From contig NZ_CP021249.1 in assembly GCF_017309955.1 (NCBI RefSeq), positions 62,001 to 126,000 on the forward strand: 64,000 nucleotides of DNA. Reading direction: 5' to 3'. The translations under genes were made by a program, and so were the position numbers. Of this stretch, positions 26,986 to 35,947 are shown one piece after another. Each line of letters opens with the position of its first letter. Position 1 is the stretch's first letter. The notes below the pieces were generated by a model. That model saw nothing but the letters and a program-made list of their open reading frames with translations, was not told the origin of the DNA and made no database searches. The stretch is from Novosphingobium sp. KA1 (GTDB taxonomy: Bacteria > Pseudomonadota > Alphaproteobacteria > Sphingomonadales > Sphingomonadaceae).

Positions 26986-27179
26986 GGGTGGATCGATAGT
27001 CGCATTGTGTCCCAAGGTTGAGATTGGACGCCGAGGCATAAAGCTGCTGGATCGGGAAAGATGATTTATATATCAGAACGTCGATCTCGGCGGCCTCAGC
27101 CACCGCGGGATTATTATAGAAATTATGGCCGATCATCTAAGTCGATGCATCAAATGCGCCCGCTGGGCTAAGGATTCCC

Positions 27180-27497
27180 ATGCCAAGTATTTTAGTTACC
27201 CAACGCGACGGCTCCGAAAGCCGCATTGAAGCCCAGTCCGGCCTCTCCGTCATGGAAGCACTTCGCGACGGGGGGGTCGACGAATTGCTCGCCTTGTGCG
27301 GCGGTTGCTGCTCATGCGCGACTTGCCATGTCTATGTCGATGCCGATTTCATCGACCGCCTTCCACCTATGGAAGAGGACGAGAACGATCTTCTGGACAG
27401 TTCGGACCATCGCATCGACCGATCACGGCTCTCCTGCCAGTTGCCCTTCGGCGACGATCTGGACGGGCTCAGAATAACGATTGCTCCGGAAGATTGA
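27180..27497 (+). CDS. [2Fe-2S] ferredoxin, adrenodoxin/putidaredoxin type
   Basis: A 105-residue ferredoxin. Cluster ligands fit the C-x5-C-x2-C-x36-C pattern as Cys40, Cys46, Cys49 and Cys86, within [16 protein letters not shown] and RLSCQLPFG. Two extra cysteines (43 and 44) lie in the binding loop, where most homologues have Gly-Ser. Such proteins pass electrons from an FAD-dependent NADH reductase to a cytochrome P450 or Rieske oxygenase. The matching reductase follows 76 bp downstream, but no oxygenase gene is present in the window. The 190 bp upstream are AT-rich (TTTATATATC) and probably hold the promoter. Confidence 0.92.
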   Translation: MPSILVTQRDGSESRIEAQSGLSVMEALRDGGVDELLALCGGCCSCATCHVYVDADFIDRLPPMEEDENDLLDSSDHRIDRSRLSCQLPFGDDLDGLRITIAPED

Positions 27498-27573
27498 ACA
27501 GTCTTGACAGCGAACGAGCCACCCTTCCATCGATCGCGTGCCCGCTCGAAGCCGGCCCAGGGAATAATGGATC

Positions 27574-28797
27574 ATGATCACATATGATGTTGTCATCGTG
27601 GGCGCCGGCCACGGTGGCGCCCAGGCGGCGATAGCGTTACGCCAGCGTCACTTCGAGGGATCGATCGCGGTGATCGGCGAGGAGCCTGATCTGCCCTATG
27701 AGCGGCCGCCTCTCAGTAAGGACTATCTCTCGGGGAAGAAAGCGTTCGAGCGCATACTCATCCGCCCGGCCACCTTTTGGGAGGAACGCGGTGTGAGGAT
27801 GTTGACCGGCAGACGCGTCGCCGCGGTCAATCCTGCCGCACATACCGTCTCGACCGACGATGGAGAGAGTTTTGGTTACGGCCGACTGATCTGGGCAGCG
27901 GGTGGACGCCCCCGCCGCTTGACATGCACCGGCCATGATCTCGCTGGAGTCCATCAGGTGCGCACCCGCGCCGATGTAGACCAGATGATCGTGGAGCTTC
28001 CTGAAACGGCTCGAGTAGCAGTGATCGGTGGCGGCTATATCGGCCTGGAAGCGGCAGCGGTCCTTGCCGAAATGGGGAAGCATGTGACCGTATTGGAGGC
28101 GCAGGACCGTGTCCTCGCGCGTGTCGCCGGGGAAGCCTTGTCCCGCTTCTTCGAAGCGGAGCATCGGGCGCACGGGGTCGACGTGCGATTAGGTGCAGCT
28201 GTCGATTGCATCGAGGGACGCGACGGCCGGGCCGTTGGCGTTCGCCTCGCCGATGGAACGCTGGTTGCCGCGGACATGGTGATTGTGGGCATCGGTATCG
28301 TTCCGGCGGTCGAACCCTTGTTGGCTGCGGGAGCGCTTGGCATGAATGGGGTCCAAGTGGACGAGCATGGCCGGACCTCGTTGCCTGACATTTTCGCGAT
28401 CGGCGACTGCGCGCTGCATATCAATGCCTTTGCCGACAATCTTCCTATCCGGCTTGAATCGGTCCAAAACGCCAACGATCTCGCGACGACCGTTGCCCGA
28501 ACACTGACCGGCGATCCAGAACCTTACGTCTCGGTGCCGTGGTTCTGGTCCAACCAATATGATCTGCGCCTTCAGACGGTAGGACTGTCGGCCGGACATG
28601 ACGCGGCAATAACGCGTGGCAACCCGGTGGACCGCAGTTTTTCCATCGTTTATCTCAACCAGGGCCGGGTTATCGCGCTCGATTGCGTGAATGCCGTCAA
28701 AGACTATGTCCAGGGCAAGGCGCTGGTCGCAACTCGTGTCGCAGCAAGTCCTGAGGCGCTATCTGACCCAGCGCTGCCACTGAAAGCATTTGTGTAA
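27574..28797 (+). CDS. FAD-dependent ferredoxin reductase
   Basis: A 407-residue NADH:ferredoxin reductase of the putidaredoxin-reductase/BphA4 type. The N-terminal FAD site is [18 protein letters not shown]. The NAD site at residues 149-160 is [12 protein letters not shown]. The ATGD-like second FAD motif is DIFAIGDCALH, and a C-terminal reductase domain follows ([19 protein letters not shown]). It supplies electrons to the ferredoxin encoded just before it. A close paralogue is at 56917-58182: both share [28 protein letters not shown] and NQYDLRLQT blocks. The oxygenase partner is not in this window. Confidence 0.93.
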   Translation: MITYDVVIVGAGHGGAQAAIALRQRHFEGSIAVIGEEPDLPYERPPLSKDYLSGKKAFERILIRPATFWEERGVRMLTGRRVAAVNPAAHTVSTDDGESFGYGRLIWAAGGRPRRLTCTGHDLAGVHQVRTRADVDQMIVELPETARVAVIGGGYIGLEAAAVLAEMGKHVTVLEAQDRVLARVAGEALSRFFEAEHRAHGVDVRLGAAVDCIEGRDGRAVGVRLADGTLVAADMVIVGIGIVPAVEPLLAAGALGMNGVQVDEHGRTSLPDIFAIGDCALHINAFADNLPIRLESVQNANDLATTVARTLTGDPEPYVSVPWFWSNQYDLRLQTVGLSAGHDAAITRGNPVDRSFSIVYLNQGRVIALDCVNAVKDYVQGKALVATRVAASPEALSDPALPLKAFV

Positions 28798-28972
28798 TCA
28801 GTCCGGCTATCCTGGTATTCGGGTCCCTCTGCCCAACTTCGCGTGTCGCCTGGTCTCAGTCCTGAAGACCTGCAGGGCAGCGACGAGCCGATCTGGGCGC
28901 TGGCGGCGCCACGACGTGCGTTCCCGCCCAGGGTGCGCCGCTTCGTCGACCTCCTCGAACAGGAACTGCCTC

Positions 28973-29749
28973 TTACGGTCGCCTCGGTCCAGCCTGACCG
29001 AACACGCGATGCTCGATGGCGAGCGCACTCTTTCGCATACGCGCAATAAGGCCGTCGACATGCGGAATCGTGTCCGGCGCGAGGGTCGACACGGAAATGG
29101 CGCCCCGCGCCCTGCCGTCCGGCCAGCGGACCGGAACGGCAAAGCAGGTGAGATCGGGCGCGACACTACGGTCGTCCATTGCGAAGCCATCCTGGCGAAC
29201 GCGTTCGAGTTCGTCGCGCAAGACGCCTGGGTCGGTCTGTGTGGTATCGGTCAGCGCGATAAATGGACCTGCGGAAAGGTAGCGATCAAGATCGGCCGCA
29301 TCGAGATCGGCAAGAAGAATCTTTCCTATACCTGAGCAATAGGCTTCGAGTTGCATTCCTTCGCGTGTGAACAGCCTGTCCCCGTTCGAACCCGCCTTCA
29401 CCAGGTAAGTGACCATGTCGCCTTCGAAGATGCCGAAATGCGCGATCCGCCGTGTTCGGCGCGCCAGATCGTCCAGTTCAGGGCGAACGAGCACGGCAAG
29501 GGATGAGGTCGAACAGGCCTCCGTCGCCAGCGCCCTTAGTGCAAACCCGACGCCATAGCGCCCTCGCGCGACCCTGCTTAGAAAGCCGCTATGGGCGAGG
29601 CCCGCAACGATGCGGTGGACGGTGGGAACGGGCAACCCGAGCTCGCCGGCCAGCGCGGTGACATTGTGCTCCGCCTGGTCGCTGACAATCCGGGAAAGGA
29701 TCATCAGCGATCGCTCCAGCGAGCCACGGGGAGTTTCTCTTCTTCTCAC
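28973..29749 (-). CDS. IclR family transcriptional regulator
   Basis: A 258-residue IclR-type regulator. The winged helix-turn-helix occupies residues about 10-70 (NVTALAGELGLPVPTVHRIV). The effector-binding domain follows, with the conserved MQLEAYCSGIGKILLA segment and DDRSVAPDLTCFAVPVRWPD. The start is a GTG at 29749 inside the palindrome TCTCAC-TAG-GTGAGA. It is divergent from the hydratase-dehydrogenase-aldolase operon, the usual position for an IclR regulator of aromatic degradation, and probably controls that operon and itself. Confidence 0.9.
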   Translation of the reverse strand: MRRRETPRGSLERSLMILSRIVSDQAEHNVTALAGELGLPVPTVHRIVAGLAHSGFLSRVARGRYGVGFALRALATEACSTSSLAVLVRPELDDLARRTRRIAHFGIFEGDMVTYLVKAGSNGDRLFTREGMQLEAYCSGIGKILLADLDAADLDRYLSAGPFIALTDTTQTDPGVLRDELERVRQDGFAMDDRSVAPDLTCFAVPVRWPDGRARGAISVSTLAPDTIPHVDGLIARMRKSALAIEHRVFGQAGPRRP

Positions 29750-29758
29750 TAGGTGAGA
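29744..29758. promoter_or_regulatory. palindrome at the IclR gene start, possible operator
   Basis: TCTCAC and GTGAGA flank a 3-bp spacer. The site overlaps the GTG start codon of the IclR gene and lies 72 bp before the hydratase start. Its position suits autoregulation and control of the divergent operon. Confidence 0.5.
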
Positions 29759-29829
29759 TATAGAGGGTTAAGTGCCGTGGCTGCAAGGCTGCGGTGATGA
29801 TATCTCGCTTCTCGAAGAGAGGACGTTGC

Positions 29830-30624
29830 ATGGACATTCCAACGAAAGACCATATTCGAATCGCGGCCGACCGGCTCAAAAATGCTTATACCGGTCCCGC
29901 TGTTGCCCCGCTGCGTGATCTGCTCGATCCCGTGGGCATCGATGACGCTTATGCTATCCAGGAACGGAACACGCGTGCCTGGGAAGCCGAGGGTCGCCGC
30001 ATCGTCGGACGCAAGATCGGACTCACCGCCAAGGCCGTGCAGGCGCAGCTCGGCGTCGATCAACCGGATTTTGGCGTTCTCTTCGAGGACATGCGTGTTG
30101 CCGATGGCGGCCGCGTCGGTGCCGGCCTTCTCCAACCCAAGGCGGAAGCGGAGGTCGCGCTCGTCCTGGGCCGAGATCTCACCGGGAACGCACCGAGCGA
30201 GGATGAGATCGCGGCGGCAACGGATTATGCCGTTGCGGCGATAGAGATCGTCGACAGCCGTATTGCCGATTGGAAGATCACGTTCGCCGATACTGTCGCG
30301 GACAATGGGTCGTCGGCGCGGTTCGTGCTGGGCAGCGAGCGCAAGGCGCTGCCGGGCCTCGATCTCTACACGTGCGGAATGGTGCTTGAGGTCAATGGCC
30401 AGCCCGTCTCGATCGGTGCCGGCGCGGCGTGCCTCGGCCACCCCCTCAAGGCGGCCGCCTGGCTCGCCCGGACGCTTGCCGAACGCGGCGAGCCATTGCG
30501 GGCCGGCGATATCATCCTGACCGGCGCGCTTGGGCCCATGGTGGCGCTCGCACCGGGGCAACATGTTCGCGCGATCATCGGCGGGCTGGGCGAGGTTCAA
30601 TTTCATTATGACGGGGACGCGTGA
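29830..30624 (+). CDS. mhpD: 2-hydroxypenta-2,4-dienoate hydratase
   Basis: A 264-residue member of the fumarylacetoacetase-like hydratase family (MhpD/XylJ/BphH). It adds water to 2-hydroxypenta-2,4-dienoate to give 4-hydroxy-2-oxovalerate in the lower meta-cleavage pathway. Typical segments are [55 protein letters not shown] and [21 protein letters not shown] chose ATG 29830, preceded by AGAGAGGAC; the frame is open to 29794. It is the first gene of a three-gene operon and its stop overlaps the next start (TGATG). The 4-oxalocrotonate decarboxylase family is similar, but the genes that follow fit the hydratase. Confidence 0.92.
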   Translation: MDIPTKDHIRIAADRLKNAYTGPAVAPLRDLLDPVGIDDAYAIQERNTRAWEAEGRRIVGRKIGLTAKAVQAQLGVDQPDFGVLFEDMRVADGGRVGAGLLQPKAEAEVALVLGRDLTGNAPSEDEIAAATDYAVAAIEIVDSRIADWKITFADTVADNGSSARFVLGSERKALPGLDLYTCGMVLEVNGQPVSIGAGAACLGHPLKAAAWLARTLAERGEPLRAGDIILTGALGPMVALAPGQHVRAIIGGLGEVQFHYDGDA

Positions 30625-31559
30625 TGGCGAAGGTCAAAGTCGCAATTATCGGATCGGGCAATATCGGCACCGATCTCATGATCAAGATCATGCGCACGTC
30701 GGACATCCTCGAGATGGCCGCTTTCGTCGGCATCGATCCTGAATCCGAAGGACTGAAGCGCGCGGAGCGCCTTGGGGTCGCGATCACGTCCGATGGGATA
30801 GAGGGCCTCGTCCGCCTCCCGTGCTGGCCGGATATCGGCCTTGTCTTCGATGCGACGTCGGCGGGCGCGCATGCCCGGCACAACGAGGTCGTCACCTCGG
30901 CCGGCAAGGTGATGATCGATCTCACACCGGCGGCGATCGGCCCCTATGTGATCCCGGTCGTGAACGGCGATGCCCATCTCGACGCCCCGAACGTCAACAT
31001 GGTGACGTGCGGCGGCCAGGCGACGATCCCGATCGTGGCTGCGGTTTCTTCGGTTGCCACCGTGCATTATGCCGAGATCGTGGCCTCGATCTCGTCCAGG
31101 TCCGCGGGCCCTGGCACCCGCGCGAACATCGACGAATTCACCGAGACCACGTCCAAGGGCATCGAACAGGTCGGCGGCGCGGCGAAGGGCAAGGCGATCA
31201 TCATCCTCAATCCGGCCGAACCGCCGATGATCATGCGCGACACCGTCTTCACGCTCTCGAGCGGCGCGGACGAAGCCACGATCGAGGCTGCGATCGCCGC
31301 GATGGTCGACAAGGTCAATGCCTATGTCCCGGGCTATCGCCTGAAGCAGAAAGTGCAATTCGAGCGCTTCGGCTCGAACGAACCCGTCCGGATTCCTGGC
31401 CTTGGCACTTTCGAGGGGATCAAGACGAGTGTGTTTCTCGAAGTCGAGGGCGCCGCACACTATCTGCCGGCCTATGCCGGCAATCTCGACATCATGACTT
31501 CGGCGGGCCTGAAGACCGCCGAGAAAATCGCGTCGCGACGCATGCTGGAGGCGGCATAA
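30624..31559 (+). CDS. mhpF: acetaldehyde dehydrogenase (acylating)
   Basis: A 311-residue enzyme that oxidises acetaldehyde with NAD and CoA to acetyl-CoA. It forms a channelling complex with the aldolase encoded next. The N-terminal Rossmann motif is [16 protein letters not shown]. The catalytic cysteine is Cys129 in [12 protein letters not shown]. Other conserved blocks are [20 protein letters not shown] and [12 protein letters not shown]. The ATG at 30624 overlaps the hydratase stop, and the stop (31557-31559) overlaps the aldolase ATG, so the three genes are translationally coupled. An in-frame GTG three bases earlier is an alternative start. Confidence 0.95.
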   Translation: MAKVKVAIIGSGNIGTDLMIKIMRTSDILEMAAFVGIDPESEGLKRAERLGVAITSDGIEGLVRLPCWPDIGLVFDATSAGAHARHNEVVTSAGKVMIDLTPAAIGPYVIPVVNGDAHLDAPNVNMVTCGGQATIPIVAAVSSVATVHYAEIVASISSRSAGPGTRANIDEFTETTSKGIEQVGGAAKGKAIIILNPAEPPMIMRDTVFTLSSGADEATIEAAIAAMVDKVNAYVPGYRLKQKVQFERFGSNEPVRIPGLGTFEGIKTSVFLEVEGAAHYLPAYAGNLDIMTSAGLKTAEKIASRRMLEAA

Positions 31560-32587
31560 TGACGTTCGATCCCACGACCACGAAACTCTACATCCAGGAC
31601 GTGACACTGCGCGACGGAATGCACGCGATCCGCCATCAATATGGCATCGAGCATGTCCGGCAGATCGCGAAAGCGCTCGACGAAGCAAAAGTCGACGCGA
31701 TCGAAGTCGCGCATGGTGATGGCCTCAACGGCTCGTCCTTCAACTATGGTTTTGGGGCGCACACCGACTGGGAATGGATCGAGGCGGTTGCCGACGTCGT
31801 CAAGCATGCGAAGCTCACCACTTTGTTGCTGCCAGGCATCGGGACGATCGAGGAACTGAAGCACGCTTACGCCCTGGGCGTGCGCTCGGTTCGGATCGCG
31901 ACCCACTGCACCGAAGCAGACATCTCCAAACAACACATCCAGGCCGCGCGCGATCTCGGAATGGATACGGTCGGCTTCCTGATGATGAGCCATATGATCG
32001 AACCCGACCAATTGGCCCAACAGGCGAAGCTGATGGAAAGCTATGGCGCGACCTGTGTCTATGTGACGGACTCGGGCGGCGCGCTCGACATGGACGGCTA
32101 CCGGGAGCGGCTGCTGGCCTATGATCGCGTGCTCGACCCCGAGACCGAGCGCGGCATCCATGCCCATCACAATCTGTCGCTCGGCGTCGCCAATTCGATC
32201 GTCGGCGCGCAGCATGGCGCGATCCGGATCGACGCGAGTCTTGCCGGGATGGGTGCCGGCGCCGGCAACGCGCCGCTCGAGGTGTTCATCGCCGCGGCCG
32301 AGCGGAAAGGCTGGCACCATGGCTGCGATCTCTACAAGCTGATGGATGCGGCCGAGGAGCTGGTGCGTCCCCTTCAGGATCGCCCGGTGCGCGTCGATCG
32401 CGAGACATTGAGCCTCGGTTTCGCCGGCGTCTATTCGAGCTTCCTTCGCCATGCAGAGAAGGCGAGCCGCGACTATGGCGTCGATACGCGTGAGATCCTG
32501 GTGGAACTGGGGCGCCGGCGCATGGTCGGCGGCCAGGAGGATATGATCGTGGACGTCGCGCTCGACATGGCGGCAAGCCGCAATTGA
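31559..32587 (+). CDS. mhpE: 4-hydroxy-2-oxovalerate aldolase
   Basis: A 342-residue HMGL-like class II (metal-dependent) aldolase that splits 4-hydroxy-2-oxovalerate into pyruvate and acetaldehyde. Metal and catalytic motifs are [16 protein letters not shown] near the N-terminus, [15 protein letters not shown] (metal histidines) and [16 protein letters not shown]. The C-terminal helical domain that contacts the dehydrogenase is present ([20 protein letters not shown]). The start at 31559 overlaps the stop of mhpF (TAATG). Together with the two preceding genes it turns 2-hydroxypentadienoate into pyruvate and acetyl-CoA. No ring-cleavage dioxygenase for this branch is found in the window. Confidence 0.95.
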   Translation: MTFDPTTTKLYIQDVTLRDGMHAIRHQYGIEHVRQIAKALDEAKVDAIEVAHGDGLNGSSFNYGFGAHTDWEWIEAVADVVKHAKLTTLLLPGIGTIEELKHAYALGVRSVRIATHCTEADISKQHIQAARDLGMDTVGFLMMSHMIEPDQLAQQAKLMESYGATCVYVTDSGGALDMDGYRERLLAYDRVLDPETERGIHAHHNLSLGVANSIVGAQHGAIRIDASLAGMGAGAGNAPLEVFIAAAERKGWHHGCDLYKLMDAAEELVRPLQDRPVRVDRETLSLGFAGVYSSFLRHAEKASRDYGVDTREILVELGRRRMVGGQEDMIVDVALDMAASRN

Positions 32588-32648
32588 AGGCATCGGGGCG
32601 GCGGAAACGATCCGTCGCCCCGATCGGCGGGCGCCTTGGTGGACGGGG

Positions 32649-33422
32649 TCAGGCGGAGACGAAGCCGCCGTTGACGGGTATCACCTGCCCCGAGACGAAA
32701 GCCGCAGCATCGCTCAGCAGGAAGACGGCCGTGCCGACCGTATCCTCCGGGACTTGCGGCCGCTGGATCGCGGCACCCTGCACATAGAGTTGCTTTCGCT
32801 GTTCAGGGACATAGTCGGTCGCTTCGACGCGGACGAGACCAGGCGCAATGGCGTTGACCGAAACGCCCGCCGCGCCCAATTCCCTTGCGAGCGACCGCGT
32901 CATGCTGATCACCGCGCCTTTGCTGCTAACATAGTGGAGCAAGTTCGGCGCGCCCCACAGCGCCGTGTCCGAGGCCAGGTTGACGACCCGGCCGCCGTGG
33001 GCGGAGGCCTTGAGCATGGGAGCGAAGGCCCTGGTCATGAGCCAGGTGCCCCGGACGTTGATCGCCATCACCCGATCCCACGTCTCGATGTCGATTTCGT
33101 CAAAGCCCTTGCCGCCGATGCCGGTCGCCAGCGCGGCGTTGTTCAGGAGGCCGTCGAGCACGCCGACATCTTCGGCGATCCTCCCTGCGAGACGCACGAT
33201 CGACGACGGGTCGGCGAGATCGACTTCATAATGGTCAATGTCGATGCCGTCAGCGCGCAGGCGGGTCGCCGTTTCGGCGCCAAGGTCGGCGCGGATATCG
33301 GCGATCAGCACGCGCGCGCCTGCTTTCCCGCAAGCTTCGGCGAAGGCGGCACCGAGGCCGCGAGCACCACCGCTGACGAGGATTGTCCGGCCAACGAGGT
33401 CAATCGCCCCTTTGATTGTCAT
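32649..33422 (-). CDS. SDR family oxidoreductase
   Basis: A 257-residue classical short-chain dehydrogenase. The cofactor motif is VSGGARGLGAAF, with an acidic residue after the second strand (IADIR) that favours NAD. The NNAA motif is present. The catalytic Ser is in NLASDTALWGAP and the YxxxK motif is YVSSKGAV. It points toward the aldolase gene (convergent, about 60 bp between stops) and is the last of three minus-strand genes that start beyond 35 kb. It probably oxidises an alcohol or cis-dihydrodiol intermediate; the substrate is not readable. Confidence 0.88.
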   Translation of the reverse strand: MTIKGAIDLVGRTILVSGGARGLGAAFAEACGKAGARVLIADIRADLGAETATRLRADGIDIDHYEVDLADPSSIVRLAGRIAEDVGVLDGLLNNAALATGIGGKGFDEIDIETWDRVMAINVRGTWLMTRAFAPMLKASAHGGRVVNLASDTALWGAPNLLHYVSSKGAVISMTRSLARELGAAGVSVNAIAPGLVRVEATDYVPEQRKQLYVQGAAIQRPQVPEDTVGTAVFLLSDAAAFVSGQVIPVNGGFVSA

Positions 33423-33462
33423 AGCTGTCCCCTGATATGTTCATACTATCCTCAAGCCGGCG

Positions 33463-34257
33463 TCAGGCGAAGCGGGACACGCCGCCTGCCACTTCCAGCG
33501 CGGCTCCCGTCGTGAAGCCGGACACCGGCGAGGCAAGAAAGACCAGCGCCGCCGCGGGCTCTTCGGGACGACCGAAGCGCCCGAGGGGAATCTGTTTCTC
33601 GGCCGCAAGCTCGGCAAGCCAGTCGTCCATCGTTTGCCCCGGCCGCGCTCGCTCACTGAACCGTCTTTCCCATTGCCCGCTGTTGACCGTTCCCAGCAGG
33701 ATCGAATTGACGCGGACGGCGGGAGCCAGCTCAACGCTCAGCGACTTGACGAGATTCTGGACGCCGGCGCGCGCCGCGGAGGTGCAGACCATATGCGGCT
33801 CGGGCTGGCGCGCCAGCAGCGAGTTCACGACGACGATCGCCCCTTCGCTGCTTTCCTTCAGCATGGGCGCGAATGCGCGGATCGGGCGAATGACGCTGAA
33901 GAATTTCAGGTTCAGCTCGGCTTCCCAATCCGCGTCGAGCGTCGATGCGAAGGTCGAGATGCGCGCCTGGCCAGCATTGGCGATCAGTATGTCGAGGCGA
34001 CCGAACCGTGTCTTGACCGTTTCTGCGAGACGGTCGATCGCCGATTGATCGAGAACGTCTGCCACCTGTGTGATGAAGCGATCAGGCCCAGCCCCTTCGG
34101 ACGCCAACGCCGAAGCCGAACGATCGAGCCCTTCCTGCCCCCGCGCGCACGACACCACCCTCGCCCCTTCGCGCAGGAACTGACGAACCGTCTCCAAGCC
34201 TATCCCTGAAGATCCCCCGGTCACCAGTACTACCTTGTCTCTAAGTCGCAGATCCAT
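33463..34257 (-). CDS. SDR family protein lacking the YxxxK motif
   Basis: About 264 residues from the ATG at 34257, which lies 5 bp after the hydrolase stop; the frame is open to 34341. The Rossmann motif VTGGSSGIGLET and the NAG segment (LIANAGQARIS) are normal. Where classical SDRs have Tyr-x-x-x-Lys, this protein reads HMVCTSAARAGVQNLVKSLS, so the catalytic Tyr and Lys are absent. It ends with the usual GAALEVAGGVSRFA tail. A similar degenerate motif occurs in some alphaproteobacterial SDRs. It may use another proton path or be a binding or structural subunit. It is co-oriented with the other SDR and the hydrolase. Confidence 0.85.
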   Translation of the reverse strand: MDLRLRDKVVLVTGGSSGIGLETVRQFLREGARVVSCARGQEGLDRSASALASEGAGPDRFITQVADVLDQSAIDRLAETVKTRFGRLDILIANAGQARISTFASTLDADWEAELNLKFFSVIRPIRAFAPMLKESSEGAIVVVNSLLARQPEPHMVCTSAARAGVQNLVKSLSVELAPAVRVNSILLGTVNSGQWERRFSERARPGQTMDDWLAELAAEKQIPLGRFGRPEEPAAALVFLASPVSGFTTGAALEVAGGVSRFA

Positions 34258-34261
34258 CAGT

Positions 34262-35101
34262 TTACCCCTGTCGTTCGATCTGAGCCAGAAAGGTGGTGAG
34301 CGCTTGATTGAAGAGCGCGGGCGCTTCGGTCGCAAAGCCATGCCCCAGATCGGGGAAAGCGCGAGATGCGGCGCGCGGCGCAGCTGCGGCGATAGCCGCG
34401 CATCCCGCCGGAGGCGTGATCACATCGGATTCCCCCCACAGAACCAGCGTCGGCACTGCGAGACGCGACACCATTTCGCCAAGATCCGCATGGGCGAGCA
34501 TGCGCGAGGCCTGCGTATAACCCTCGATCGTTACCTCGGACATCACGCGATGGATAAGTGCGCGGGCCTCCGGAGCGGCGTTCTCTGTCACGAGACGATG
34601 CGCGCGCCGATCGGCGAGTCCCAGCGGACCGAAGCGCTCGACTTCGGCGATGCGCTCGGCGACCCGCGGCGGAAGCACGTCATCGGGCCGAACCGCGTAG
34701 CCGCTCGCCGGGCTGGCCAGGACCAGGCCTGCAAAGCGGTCCGGCCCCTGCAGGGCTGCCGCCGTCGCCATGATCGCGCCCAGCGACTGCCCCACGAGCA
34801 AGGCCCGTTCGATTGCCAGCACGTCGAGAAGCCCGTGTAACGCGGCGCCATAGTCAGCCGCGGTCGGCGCAGCCATGGGAAGCGGCGTGCTACCGACATA
34901 GCCGGGCGCGTTCCACGCGACCACGCGACGCTCGCTCGCAAGCTCCGCGAACTGCCCAGCCCACGCGCTTGAGTTCGAACCGATCCCATGCAGCAGAACA
35001 AGCGGCAAGCCGGGACCGGCACCAGCCTGTCTGATAGTGACCTTCCGTTTGCCGACCTCGATGATCTCCGGGTCGGGTTCGACGTATCGGCTTCTCTCCA
35101 C
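34262..35101 (-). CDS. alpha/beta hydrolase, possible meta-cleavage product hydrolase
   Basis: About 280 residues with a full alpha/beta hydrolase triad. The oxyanion segment is VLLHGIGSNSSAW, the nucleophile elbow is VGQSLGAIM (Ser), the acid lies in LVLWGESDVITP (Asp), and the histidine is in FPDLGHGFATEAP. The layout resembles BphD/MhpC-type C-C hydrolases and related esterases. Such an enzyme would release 2-hydroxypentadienoate, the substrate of the hydratase in the same segment; this is inference from context. I place the start at GTG 35101, because an ATG at 35182 would overlap the preceding gene remnant. It is the first intact gene of a minus-strand trio. Confidence 0.8.
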   Translation of the reverse strand: MERSRYVEPDPEIIEVGKRKVTIRQAGAGPGLPLVLLHGIGSNSSAWAGQFAELASERRVVAWNAPGYVGSTPLPMAAPTAADYGAALHGLLDVLAIERALLVGQSLGAIMATAAALQGPDRFAGLVLASPASGYAVRPDDVLPPRVAERIAEVERFGPLGLADRRAHRLVTENAAPEARALIHRVMSEVTIEGYTQASRMLAHADLGEMVSRLAVPTLVLWGESDVITPPAGCAAIAAAAPRAASRAFPDLGHGFATEAPALFNQALTTFLAQIERQG

Positions 35102-35105
35102 CCGA

Positions 35106-35235
35106 TCAGTTCTTTGCGCGCTTGATCTTCGAAAGAGGATGATCCGGCGGATAGGTCGGCGTCTCGGGAACGTTTGTGCCAAGACAGACGATCATGAGCG
35201 CCTCCTCAATTCCCTCGTTGACCAGCCCCCGATAG
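35106..35235 (-). pseudogene. C-terminal remnant of an unidentified gene
   Basis: About 42 codons upstream of the hydrolase, ending at TGA 35106-35108 and reading LVNEGIEEALMIVCLGTNVP, then ETPTYPPDHPLSKIKRAKN. It is cut by the right terminal repeat of IS-A. I do not recognise the family. It was probably the gene upstream of the hydrolase in the ancestral operon. Confidence 0.6.
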
Positions 35236-35407
35236 TGAGCAGCCCCCACCGGGTGGTCCGGGTTGATAGTTAGTGCATTGTCGTCTCCGCCGCCATTGCC
35301 GGTCGGAGGTGGAGCGAAGCGGAACCGGAGGCCGGCAATGGCGGTGTCGCCGCTTCCGGGGCGGGTGGTCGATAGCCGAGGCTGCTGTGCGGTCGGACAG
35401 TGTTGTA
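35236..35407 (-). mobile_element. IS-A (IS3 family), 3' part
   Basis: Ends at the terminal repeat TGAGCAGCCCCCACC (35236 inward), matching TGAGCTGCCCCC at 16739. It completes the IS-A sequence interrupted at 17840 and lies beside the second copy of the recombinase element. Confidence 0.88.
35270..35407 (-). pseudogene. 3' end of the IS-A transposase OrfB
   Basis: Reads YNTVRPHSSLGYRPPAPEA and ends at TAA 35270-35272. It is the missing C-terminus of the protein that stops at WRRHYN at 17841. The Tyr-Asn codons are part of TACAA, present at both breakpoints. Confidence 0.9.
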
Positions 35408-35940
35408 CAACACGGCGACGCAACGCCCACGGGACCGAAGTTCGAGAAGTTCTCTATCGCTGGCATCCCTGGGCTGGCTGGCATGTCCACATCCATGAGC
35501 AGGTCGAACGAGCCGGTTCGGTTAATCTGCGCTGTAGCAAGACGGGAGCGACTTCGGACCGGTGGCTCGAGATTCCGGCGTGGATGTTCGACCCTGCTGC
35601 GTGCGCCCTGGCACGGATGGGTGCGTCCCCCCAAGTCGATGTCGGCGCGCTGAGCGCCTTGGTCAAGTTATTGCGAGCCGCAGCGCCGGTTTCAGCATTG
35701 TCGGATTCGAGCGCAGCATCGGGCCCTCACGACTCACATTCGGGAGGTCTCAATGCCGCGCAAGTCCAAGACGTTGCAACTCGACCTGTTCTCCTGCCCA
35801 CGCGATTTCGAGATATCCAAGACACCACGGTGGGACACCCTGCCAGCGCAGACACGCCAGACGTTGACGTCGTTGATGGTGCGCCTGTTGCTCGAGCACT
35901 TCGACGATCCCGTTGCGGAGCTGCGGGAGGTGCAAGATGA
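35403..35940 (+). pseudogene. ORF1 of the recombinase element, copy 2, without its own start codon
   Basis: Same frame as in copy 1 (VLYRWHPWAGWHVHI, EIPAWMFDPAACALARMG). Here the frame happens to be open leftward through the antisense of IS-A to an ATG at 35263, so a fused product is conceivable, but the first 47 residues would be IS antisense. The natural start appears only when the right end of the element (ATGAAGCAGGATTGTA, 38023-38038) is joined to its left end. Confidence 0.6.
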
Positions 35941-35947
35941 TCTCTGA
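35753..35947 (+). CDS. ORF2 of the recombinase element, copy 2 (64 aa)
   Basis: Identical to the frame at 19927-20121. It has its own ribosome site (GGGAGG) and an 11-bp overlap with the recombinase start, a tight translational coupling. A function as recombination accessory factor is inferred from position only. Confidence 0.7.
   Translation: MPRKSKTLQLDLFSCPRDFEISKTPRWDTLPAQTRQTLTSLMVRLLLEHFDDPVAELREVQDDL

Larger units (their letters stand above)
20472..35402. other. 14.9-kb segment inverted between the two recombinase-element copies
   Basis: The segment lies between inverted copies of the 2,636-bp element. At each end the flanking IS half belongs to the IS at the opposite end: IS-B 3' is on the left and IS-A 3' on the right. 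Flipping the segment would restore both transposase genes in phase (YNTVRPH for IS-A, YNTQRPH for IS-B). The present arrangement is therefore the product of an inversion. Confidence 0.88.

Noticed and set aside
35263..35940. 225-codon frame starting in IS-A antisense and running through ORF1
   Set aside because: The first 47 codons are antisense of the IS-A transposase tail, and the same core in copy 1 has no such start. The genuine start is better explained by joining the element ends.
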